Part shown: positions 6,033-11,203 of the stretch, piece by piece
How the letters are laid out: the number at the start of each line of letters is the position of its first letter
Position numbering within the stretch: the stretch's first letter is position 1
DNA from: Myxococcales bacterium
GTDB lineage: Bacteria; Myxococcota; Polyangia; Fen-1088
Length of the DNA: 11,203 nt
Assembly (NCBI GenBank): GCA_003155465.1
Contig: PMCR01000225.1
Location: 1-11,203, forward strand
Direction: 5' to 3'
Position numbers and translations under genes: made by a program
The notes under the pieces: model-generated
The model's database searches: none
Told to the model about the DNA's origin: nothing
Seen by the model: only the letters and a program-made list of their open reading frames with translations

Positions 6033-7478
6033 CTACTTCAGACTCGGAATCTCATCGCGAGTTATGGTGTGGGAATCCGAGTAGACACTCTGGATATTCG
6101 CCACGGTGTTGCTCGATGTCTCGAAGCCAGCCCAGACGCTGAAGAGTATCCAGGGCGCCGCAGTGGGGAACATGGCGCTGGGGGTTGGAATTAGCCCAGT
6201 CTCATGCAGCGCGATCGGCATGGTCGTGCCGATGATGTCGCGACACTTGCCATAAAGCGAGGTGAACGGTTGATCTTTCCCGTAGGTATCCCCGCCCGAG
6301 ATATCGACCAAGCCCTTGCCCGGAAAGAAGGCGGCAGCCGGAGAGCCGCTGTAGGGCATGAGCCAGATGATATTGTTGAGCGCCTTCGTCTTGGTCAGAT
6401 AGTCGAACGAATAGGTGTACAGTTTTATGAATTCGGGACCCGAGGAGGTCTTGCTCCACCAGAACCATCCGTTGGATTGCGTCTCGTGAAAGAGCGCCAA
6501 AATCACCGGCATGTTGGCGGCAGCCATGGCCTTGATTTGAATAGCCACATTGTCGAGCTTGGCATTCCAGGACGTGTTCTCCGCGGTCCCCGCCGTGATC
6601 ACGCTGGTGAAGAAGCCGCCGGGAGGAGTGGACATGGAACAGTTGTTACCGCTGTAGCAGTCTTGTGCGCAGGTTAGACCGGCCGCCGGCAGACCCGCGT
6701 GGTAGCGATACATGACCAGCCCACCATTGTTCCAATGCTCAATGGCATGTGTGGTGGAAATGTTGACGCCTGCGCAGCCAGCGTTGCTGTGGTACGCAAA
6801 ATCGCTGCCAAGAATCGCCGGGGTTTTCATGCCGTTCTTGGCATACCAACTGACGTCAGTGGGGTTATCGCTCCAGTTACCTTCCTGCTGTCCCGACAAG
6901 ACGTGGTTGCCGTACTGGCTATATAGGTAGCAAAGCACGTTCTTCGTCTGCTGCGAAGCGTTGGGAGTGACTGGAACGACACTGCATGGGCTGCTGGATG
7001 TCGAAGCGCCAGTGCCGCCGGTCGCGGTCGTGCCGCCGGTCGCGCTGGCGCCGCCGATCGCGCTGCTACCCCCGGTTCGAGTCATCCCGCCGGCTGCGCT
7101 GCCGCCCCCGATCCGAGTCGCACCACCGGTGAAGGTCGTGCCCCCGGTCGAGGTCGTGTCGCCGCCCGAGGTGGTGCCCCCGGTCGAGATCTTGCCGCCG
7201 GTCGCGCTAGCGCCGCCGGTCGCGCTAGCGCCGCCGGTCGCGCTAGCGCCGCCGGTCGCGCTGGCGCCGCCGGTCGCGCTGGCGCCGCCGGTCGCGCTGA
7301 CGCCGCCGGTCGCGCTGACGCCGCCGGTCGCGCTGACGCCGCCGGTTCCCTCGGCCGTCCCTCCCATCGCGGACGCGCCGCCAGCCCCGGGTTCGGTGGC
7401 CGGGTTCCCACTGTCCGTGCAGCCAAGCAGGGCAGCCAGCGAAGTAGCTAAGGTCAGACAGAGAATCTTCGTGTTCAT
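6033..7478 (-). CDS. GH26 endo-beta-1,4-mannanase-type lipoprotein with Thr-Gly-Gly-rich linker
   Basis: A 481-residue exported lipoprotein. The ATG at 7478 has GGAGA six bases upstream and gives a lipoprotein signal peptide with lipobox L-L-G-C20. The longer open frame up to 7583 has neither. Residues ~21-163 are a low-complexity Gly/Thr/Ser/Ala linker containing eight perfect S-A-T-G-G units at 48-95. The catalytic domain (~165-480) is glycoside hydrolase family 26: L-S-G-Q-Q-E-G at 194-200, F-H-E332-T-Q-S-N-G-W-F-W-W-S as the acid/base segment, and A-L-H-E426-T-G as the presumed nucleophile. Family members cleave beta-1,4-mannan (some cleave mixed glucan or xylan) and would act at the cell surface here. 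Several cysteines (C235, C270, C274, C280) could form disulfides. It lies opposite to and inside the split ECF operon, and has no visible functional link to metal uptake. The family call is strong; the exact substrate is open. Confidence 0.9.
   Translation of the reverse strand: MNTKILCLTLATSLAALLGCTDSGNPATEPGAGGASAMGGTAEGTGGVSATGGVSATGGVSATGGASATGGASATGGASATGGASATGGASATGGKISTGGTTSGGDTTSTGGTTFTGGATRIGGGSAAGGMTRTGGSSAIGGASATGGTTATGGTGASTSSSPCSVVPVTPNASQQTKNVLCYLYSQYGNHVLSGQQEGNWSDNPTDVSWYAKNGMKTPAILGSDFAYHSNAGCAGVNISTTHAIEHWNNGGLVMYRYHAGLPAAGLTCAQDCYSGNNCSMSTPPGGFFTSVITAGTAENTSWNAKLDNVAIQIKAMAAANMPVILALFHETQSNGWFWWSKTSSGPEFIKLYTYSFDYLTKTKALNNIIWLMPYSGSPAAAFFPGKGLVDISGGDTYGKDQPFTSLYGKCRDIIGTTMPIALHETGLIPTPSAMFPTAAPWILFSVWAGFETSSNTVANIQSVYSDSHTITRDEIPSLK
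7194..7337 (-). repeat. Eight tandem 18-bp units coding for the mannanase linker
   Basis: Eight contiguous copies of an 18-bp unit (plus strand GCCGCCGGTCGCGCTAGC) with no gaps. On the minus strand each encodes Ala/Val-Ser-Ala-Thr-Gly-Gly, residues 48-95 of the lipoprotein. They fall in three blocks that differ only near the unit's end: three with CTAGC (7194-7247), two with CTGGC (7248-7283) and three with CTGAC (7284-7337). The first change is silent; the second changes Ala to Val. Identical neighbours in blocks point to recent unit-by-unit expansion by slippage. Looser Thr-Gly-Gly repeats continue on either side (about 7000-7400). Confidence 0.95.
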
Positions 7479-7484
7479 GCGACG

Positions 7485-7489
7485 TCTCC
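7485..7489 (-). promoter_or_regulatory. Ribosome binding site that fixes the mannanase start
   Basis: On the minus strand GGAGA lies six bases before the ATG at 7478-7476. It selects this ATG over the upstream GTG at 7583 of the same frame, and the choice is confirmed by the lipoprotein signal peptide that follows. I see no convincing -35/-10 pair for this gene in 7490-7660. Confidence 0.65.
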
Positions 7490-7651
7490 AGATCGGGTGA
7501 GCGGATGGGCAATCATCAGAGGTGGCTCCGGCCTGCCGTAGCAAGGGGGCGGACAGACGAGAAGCTTCACAAATTGGTCGCACGGGTTTCGGCTTCGCAG
7601 CCCTGGCCTGCTGGGCTCTCCGGGTGACGGGTCGATGGCGACCGGACCGCC

Positions 7652-7723
7652 ATGATGCGGCTGACCCTGGCCACGAAAAACCCGCGTGACATTTCGCACG
7701 CCATGCGCTCTCGTGGGTTCTAG
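7652..7723 (+). pseudogene. Remnant of the 3' end of a second cbiQ (right copy of the direct repeat)
   Basis: Bases 7661-7723 are a 57/63 copy of the end of cbiQ, including the TAG stop, which falls three bases before the cbiO ATG. The reading frame is kept: it encodes L-T-L-A-T-K-N-P-R-D-I-S-H-A-M-R-S-R-G-F. Of the six substitutions three are silent and three change residues (Ala to Pro, Asp to His, Leu to Met), the pattern expected of a stretch under weak selection. An ATG at 7652 opens a 23-codon mini-ORF through the remnant. Its translation could couple ribosomes into cbiO, as the end of cbiQ presumably did before the operon was split. The rest of this cbiQ copy is absent: the frame closes at a TGA at 7625. 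Confidence 0.85.
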
Positions 7724-7726
7724 ACC

Positions 7727-8509
7727 ATGCCCTTTTCGCTCGACCAGGTTTGCCTGGACCTGGGCTCGCGCCCCCTCCTGCGCGACCTTAGCCTGCGCAT
7801 CGCCCCTGGGGAACGCATCGTCGTACTTGGGGTGAACGGCTGCGGCAAGACCACGCTGCTCAAGCTGCTCGACGGACTGCTGTGGGCCAACGCCGGCCGG
7901 GTGACCTACGACGGCCACGCCCTGGGCCGAGCCGCCCTGGAAGACGCCGCGTTTCGTCGCCGCTTTCGTGGCGAGGTCGCCTTCCTGTTTCAGAACGTGG
8001 ACGCCATGCTGTTCAACCCTACCGTAAGGGACGAGATCGCCTTTGGTCCGCGGCAGTTGGGCATGGCCGATGCGGACGCGCGCGCCGCGACCTGGGCCGG
8101 CGTGTTCGGCGCGGACGCGTGGATGGACCGTCCGCCCTTCGAGCTGTCAGGCGGCGAAAAGAAACGCGTGGCGCTCGCCGCCCTGATGGCGATTGAGCCC
8201 AAGGTGCTGTTGCTCGACGAACCCACCGCCAGCCTGGATCCCGCGTCCGCGGCGCAGTGGGTGGACTTCCTGAACGCGCGCCAGGATCTCACCGTGATCG
8301 CCACCACGCACAACCTGAGTCTGGTGGAGGAGCTGGGCCAGCGGGTGCTGCTCATCACGCCCGGCCACCCTGGCCTGTTGTACGACGGATCGCCGGCGGG
8401 CCTGCTCGGCAACGACGAGTTGCTCATCCGGAGCGGCCTGGCCCATCGCCACACCCACACCCACCAGGGCGCCGTCCACGCCCACTTCCACGTCCACGAC
8501 GCGGAATAG
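7727..8509 (+). CDS. cbiO: CbiO/NikO, ATPase of the ECF Ni/Co transporter, with His-rich tail
   Basis: A 260-residue ABC ATPase that powers metal uptake with CbiM and CbiQ. All motifs are present: Walker A G-V-N-G-C-G-K-T at 35-42, Q-loop Q89, signature L-S-G-G-E at 140-144, Walker B V-L-L-L-D-E-P at 160-166 with catalytic E165, D-loop S-L-D, and H-loop H195. After the normal ATPase end the chain carries eight histidines between H240 and H257, in alternating H-x-H style. This is probably a cytoplasmic metal-binding or storage tail and supports a nickel/cobalt role. The ATG at 7727 follows a three-base gap after the stop of the cbiQ remnant. There is no strong ribosome binding site, which fits ancestral coupling to cbiQ. 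Because two opposite-strand genes now separate it from cbiQ, it probably needs its own promoter, but I could not identify one. It ends six bases from the convergent GGDEF gene. Confidence 0.95.
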   Translation: MPFSLDQVCLDLGSRPLLRDLSLRIAPGERIVVLGVNGCGKTTLLKLLDGLLWANAGRVTYDGHALGRAALEDAAFRRRFRGEVAFLFQNVDAMLFNPTVRDEIAFGPRQLGMADADARAATWAGVFGADAWMDRPPFELSGGEKKRVALAALMAIEPKVLLLDEPTASLDPASAAQWVDFLNARQDLTVIATTHNLSLVEELGQRVLLITPGHPGLLYDGSPAGLLGNDELLIRSGLAHRHTHTHQGAVHAHFHVHDAE

Positions 8510-8515
8510 CGCCCC

Positions 8516-9490
8516 CTATCCTATACACACGCGGTTGCGGCCCTGGCGCTTGGCCTCGTACAGCGCTTGGTCGGCGCGGCTGAGCAGGGTCTCCGCAGTC
8601 TCGTTGGCCTGGGCGGCCACGGCGCCGACCGAGATGGTGACCCCGATAGGCTGGCCGGGCAGGCGCAGGTCGCTGGCCGCCACCATGAGGCGGAATTTCT
8701 CGGCCACCCGCACCAGTTGCTGGGCGTCGACGTGCGAGATGATGGCGCCGAACTCCTCGCCGCCCCAGCGCGCCACGATGTCGAAGCTGCGACAGTTGGC
8801 ATGCAGGGTGCGCGCCACCAACTTCAAGATCGCGTCCCCGGTCAAGTGGCCGTATTCGTCGTTCACCTGCTTGAACAGGTCCACGTCCATCATCAAAACG
8901 CCAAAAGGCCGCCCGTGCCGCTCCAACTCGGCCAGCCGACGAACGAGATGGTCGTCGAAGTGCCGCCGATTGGGCAGGTGGGTCAACTCGTCGACCAGGG
9001 CCAGGCGCTCAAGCTCCTTGATTCGCTCGGCCTGCTCGGTGCGCGCCGTGCGATCGTTGAACACCTCCATCGCGCCCACCACCCGCCCCTTCACGTCCAG
9101 GATCGGGGTGGCCTTGACCCGCAGCGGTACCCGGTGTCCGTCCTTGTGGTGAAGGAACACGTCGACCTCGTCGGACTTGCCGGTGGTCATCACCTGCTCA
9201 AGCGGGCAGCCACCCTTGCACAAAACGCAGCCGTTCACGTCCGCGTGGCACAAGATGTTGTCCGGGCAGCGGCGGCCCACGACCTCGCTGCGTGCGAACC
9301 CGGTCAGCTCCTCCGCGGCCTTGTTCCAGAACAAGAGGCGGCGATCCCGGTCCACGAAGTAGACGCAGTCGTCGAGTTGATCGAGCAAATCGCGGTAGAA
9401 GCCGCGCCCGAGATCGCTGATGGCAGCCAGCACGGGCTCGCTATCCGGCTGTTGTTCCACCGGCTTCGCATCCTGCTTGTCACTCGCCAT
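8516..9490 (-). CDS. PAS-GGDEF diguanylate cyclase with Cys-rich PAS insert
   Basis: A 324-residue cytoplasmic protein from the ATG at 9490; a GTG at 9535 is a possible longer start. A PAS domain (~33-148) contains Y-F-V-D-R-D-R-R-L-L-F-W-N-K-A-A-E-E-L-T-G. A Cys-rich segment sits inside it, with C75, C81, C88, C91 and C95 in an L-C-K-G-G-C-P-L context. A short helical linker (~149-166) leads to the GGDEF domain (~167-322), with D-E-L-T-H-L-P-N-R-R, the active site G-G-E-E-F at 243-247, and the inhibitory site R-S-F-D at 234-237 exactly five residues upstream. It should make cyclic di-GMP from two GTP and be subject to product inhibition. No membrane span or signal peptide is seen. The PAS domain would sense an intracellular cue. 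The cysteines might bind a metal, but Cys-containing segments of this kind are common in PAS domains of GGDEF proteins and their ligand cannot be told from sequence. Confidence 0.9.
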   Translation of the reverse strand: MASDKQDAKPVEQQPDSEPVLAAISDLGRGFYRDLLDQLDDCVYFVDRDRRLLFWNKAAEELTGFARSEVVGRRCPDNILCHADVNGCVLCKGGCPLEQVMTTGKSDEVDVFLHHKDGHRVPLRVKATPILDVKGRVVGAMEVFNDRTARTEQAERIKELERLALVDELTHLPNRRHFDDHLVRRLAELERHGRPFGVLMMDVDLFKQVNDEYGHLTGDAILKLVARTLHANCRSFDIVARWGGEEFGAIISHVDAQQLVRVAEKFRLMVAASDLRLPGQPIGVTISVGAVAAQANETAETLLSRADQALYEAKRQGRNRVCIG

Positions 9491-9542
9491 GGCGATTTGG
9501 TCGGCTGCTCTGGGTCCGCGATGAAGATGATCCACTTTCTGA

Positions 9543-9572
9543 AGTATTGTCCGGTTCGGATACGAATTCCAA
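9543..9572 (-). promoter_or_regulatory. Possible promoter of the GGDEF gene
   Basis: On the minus strand TTGGAA (9572-9567) and AATACT (9548-9543) are 18 bp apart, each matching the sigma-70 consensus at four of six positions. This would give a leader of about 45 bases to the ATG at 9490, and is one reason to prefer that start over the GTG at 9535. The match is modest. Confidence 0.25.
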
Positions 9573-9743
9573 GTTCAACCGATGGGTCTGGTCGTTCTTC
9601 GTCCGCGTCTTGGCGGCCAAGTACGTCCCCCTGTTCGCGGAGATCGCCTGCGGTTTCTGCGGACCCAGCCGAGGCAAGCGCCCATCGTCTCGCTCCCTTC
9701 CACGACGGAGGAATATTGGAGCGATCCAAGCTATTATCTAGGA

Positions 9744-10601
9744 ATGATCACAACAATGCTCGAGGGCCTGGCCCTGATCGATTCCACGGGTCTGACAATC
9801 CTGGCCACGACCGTCACCACGCTCGTCCTCGCCATCCTCGCGAACCTCTGGCTTCGCTATCGCTACGCCGCTTTGGCGAAAGACCTGCGCCGCTCTCGCG
9901 ATCCGGACGCAAGTTTCTCGCATCCCGTGCTGAGCCACATCGTCCGCGAAGCAACCGAGGCCGCACAACGCTCGCGCGAGACGAACACCCAGGCGATCAT
10001 CGAGGACCGGTTCCAGTCCGATCTCAGGCCGATGCTGCTTGCCGAGCGCTTCGTCCGCTCGGCGACCGGATTGGTCATCATCCTGGGGCTTCTGGGCACG
10101 TTCTACGGGCTCACGCTATCGATCGGAAAAATCGTTCATCTGGTCGCGACAGACACCAGCGCCACCACGGACGTCGCACTCGGGGTCAGCCAGGGATTGA
10201 CCAATGCTCTATCGGGGATGGCGGTGGCATTCTCCAACTCCCTGGTCGGCATCCTTTCGGCCGTCATCCTCACCGTGCTCGGCGTCCTGTCCAATGTCTC
10301 GGACCGGCGAACCGCAGTGATGACACAGATCGAAACCTATCTCGACCGGACTAGTGTGCAGATGTCTGGGGTTGGCGGCGCGCCTGGGCTCGTAGGTTTC
10401 GGCGACTCGATCGTGCGCCTCGACGGCGCAATCGCCCGCTTCGAATCTGCCCTGCAGGCCTTTGCAACCACGACCGGAGACTTCCACGAGTTCAACGTTC
10501 ACCTCAAAGACAACGTCCAGCGGCTGAGTCTGACCTTCGCTGACTTGACCAACTCACTGAAGGCCCAGTTCGGCCCGACGATTCCCGGTCGCAAGGTCTA
10601 G
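9744..10601 (+). CDS. MotA/TolQ/ExbB-family proton channel protein (ZorA-like stator subunit)
   Basis: A 285-residue inner-membrane protein from the ATG at 9744. The frame is open back to an ATG at 9582, but that extension is Arg-rich, non-hydrophobic and probably not translated. An ATG at 9756 is an alternative start. There are three membrane spans: ~16-37, ~105-127 and ~155-184. The second carries L-G-L-L-G-T-F-Y-G-L, the family signature. The third follows G-V-S-Q-G-L-T-N-A-L-S-G-M-A-V-A-F-S-N-S-L-V-G, the family's second conserved block. A cytoplasmic helical region lies between spans 1 and 2, and a ~100-residue helical tail follows span 3. These proteins form the ring around a MotB-like dimer and convert ion flow into motion or force. 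The MotB-like gene begins 12 bases downstream. In its channel blocks and MotB/OmpA partner it resembles ZorA of Zorya defence systems, but I recall type I ZorA having a much longer tail. Confidence 0.87.
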   Translation: MITTMLEGLALIDSTGLTILATTVTTLVLAILANLWLRYRYAALAKDLRRSRDPDASFSHPVLSHIVREATEAAQRSRETNTQAIIEDRFQSDLRPMLLAERFVRSATGLVIILGLLGTFYGLTLSIGKIVHLVATDTSATTDVALGVSQGLTNALSGMAVAFSNSLVGILSAVILTVLGVLSNVSDRRTAVMTQIETYLDRTSVQMSGVGGAPGLVGFGDSIVRLDGAIARFESALQAFATTTGDFHEFNVHLKDNVQRLSLTFADLTNSLKAQFGPTIPGRKV

Positions 10602-10608
10602 GAAGGAA
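10601..10608 (+). promoter_or_regulatory. Ribosome binding site for the GTG start of the MotB-like gene
   Basis: GGAAGGAA begins at the last base of the upstream stop codon and ends five bases before GTG at 10614. It decides a GTG start for a protein whose next plausible ATG (10686) would cut into the membrane helix. It also implies co-translation with the MotA-like gene. Confidence 0.6.
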
Positions 10609-10613
10609 GCCCC

Positions 10614-11203
10614 GTGAGATACCGGCGATCACTCTTGTCGGACAACGACGGCACGCGCGAGATTTGGCCCGCCTTCACCGACGTCATGTCGACCATGGCG
10701 CTTATCATGTTTGTGCTAGTCCTGCTCTCCTACGTTCGCAACTTGATAAGCGAAAAGCGCCTTGCGGATTTCCAGCTCAGAATCGTCGCCTCGGAGCGAC
10801 AGCTCCGAACCGTGCAGGCGGAGGTTCTGGCAGGCAAGGCGGAGCTTGCGGCCTCGCAAGACAGATTGCGCGCGCAGCAGGCGGTCGTGGCCGACAGCAA
10901 TCGGCAGCTCGGCAACCTGCGCGCACAACTGCAAAGCATTGCGGTCCTGCGTGTCTCCGTGCTCGACAAGCTGAAGAGCGCGATCGAGACCCAGCTCGGT
11001 CGGACCAGCCCAACCAGCGGACAGCTTGTCACCATCGGCAACAATGGTGACATCGCGGTCAACGAGAGCCTGGTGTTCGAGTACAACTCATACGCCATCA
11101 AGAAGCAGGCAAAGCCATTCTTGGATTCGCTGGGCAGGGCGCTCGGCAACCTGCTGGCAGACGGCGAGGTGCGCGAGAACATCGACACCATCGTCATCCA
11201 GGG
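10614..11203 (+). CDS. MotB/OmpA-family motor protein (ZorB-like), 5' part
   Basis: At least 196 residues are visible; the gene runs off the right edge. A short cytoplasmic N-terminus leads to I-W-P-A-F-T-D23-V-M-S-T-M-A-L-I-M-F-V-L-V-L-L at 17-38. This single span carries an aspartate placed like the ion-binding Asp of MotB. Residues ~44-115 are strongly heptad-like (S-E-R-Q-L-R, K-A-E-L-A-A-S-Q-D-R-L), predicting a long periplasmic coiled coil. From ~145 an OmpA/MotB peptidoglycan-binding domain begins: N-E-S-L-V-F-E-Y-N-S-Y-A-I-K-K-Q-A-K-P-F-L-D-S-L-G. The domain order (anchor, span with Asp, coiled coil, OmpA) fits a stator or ZorB-type subunit working with the MotA-like protein just upstream. 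Genes that would tell flagellar-type motor from defence or transport use lie beyond the window. Confidence 0.86.
   Translation, partial: MRYRRSLLSDNDGTREIWPAFTDVMSTMALIMFVLVLLSYVRNLISEKRLADFQLRIVASERQLRTVQAEVLAGKAELAASQDRLRAQQAVVADSNRQLGNLRAQLQSIAVLRVSVLDKLKSAIETQLGRTSPTSGQLVTIGNNGDIAVNESLVFEYNSYAIKKQAKPFLDSLGRALGNLLADGEVRENIDTIVIQ

Noticed and set aside
7194..7337. Possible CRISPR-like array
   Set aside because: Units are 18 bp and contiguous with no spacers, and they encode a regular peptide repeat, so this is a coding tandem repeat.
6961..7500. Pro/Val/Ala repeat frame on the plus strand and an Arg-rich repeat frame on the minus strand
   Set aside because: Both are mirror readings of the 18-bp tandem repeat. 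The true frame is the lipoprotein linker, which has a lipobox upstream and a GH26 domain downstream.
9706..9711. GGAGGA as the ribosome binding site of the MotA-like gene
   Set aside because: No in-frame start codon lies within reach downstream; the first in-frame ATG is more than 30 bases away. It is probably chance.
8567..10354. A 595-codon open frame on the plus strand opposite the GGDEF gene and into the MotA-like gene
   Set aside because: It is low-complexity, rich in His/Arg/Gln/Pro, and spans two well-supported genes in other frames. The GGDEF motifs on the minus strand and the channel motifs in the MotA-like frame explain the DNA.

Overview
The window is GC-rich, densely packed bacterial DNA, apparently chromosomal. 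It contains exported proteins, outer-membrane barrels, a lipoprotein with a long Thr-Gly-Gly-rich linker, plant-polysaccharide hydrolases and a PAS-GGDEF protein. This mix suggests a Gram-negative of the Myxococcota type, perhaps Polyangia-like. That is an inference from gene style, not from a marker gene.

Layout. (1) 1-1798: the C-terminal end of a family-3 glycoside hydrolase, followed closely by an exported outer-membrane barrel protein of unknown function. (2) 1886-5353: a recognisable promoter, then a tightly coupled operon for group-I ECF nickel/cobalt uptake. It encodes a DUF4198/NikK-like periplasmic protein, a NikL-like single-span protein, an outer-membrane barrel, the substrate-binding CbiM/NikM and the transmembrane coupling protein CbiQ. 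(3) 5354-7660: two genes on the opposite strand, a membrane-anchored TPR-like protein and a GH26 mannanase-type lipoprotein. They sit exactly where the ATPase gene should follow cbiQ. (4) 7661-8509: a degenerate second copy of the last 63 bp of cbiQ, then cbiO, the ATPase of the same transporter, with a His-rich tail. (5) 8516-9490, minus strand: a PAS-GGDEF diguanylate cyclase, convergent with cbiO. (6) 9744-11203: a MotA/TolQ/ExbB-like protein followed by a MotB/OmpA-like protein that runs off the edge. These form a two-gene ion-driven motor module.

How it fits together. Nickel or cobalt would cross the outer membrane, possibly through the operon's own barrel. It would be handled in the periplasm by the NikK/NikL-like proteins and bound by CbiM, then moved inward by CbiM-CbiQ powered by CbiO. 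The operon has been split: about 2.3 kb carrying the opposite-strand pair separates cbiQ from cbiO. The 63-bp direct repeat (57/63 identical) at the two edges records the event. It looks like an insertion that rebuilt the 3' end of its target gene, although no integrase is present.

Most interesting items: the split ECF operon with duplicated cbiQ ends; the outer-membrane barrel inside a metal-uptake operon, together with the run of exported proteins whose predicted mature N-terminus is histidine; and the MotA/MotB-type pair at the right edge. That pair resembles the ZorA/ZorB motor of Zorya anti-phage systems in its general architecture, but its partner genes lie outside the window.
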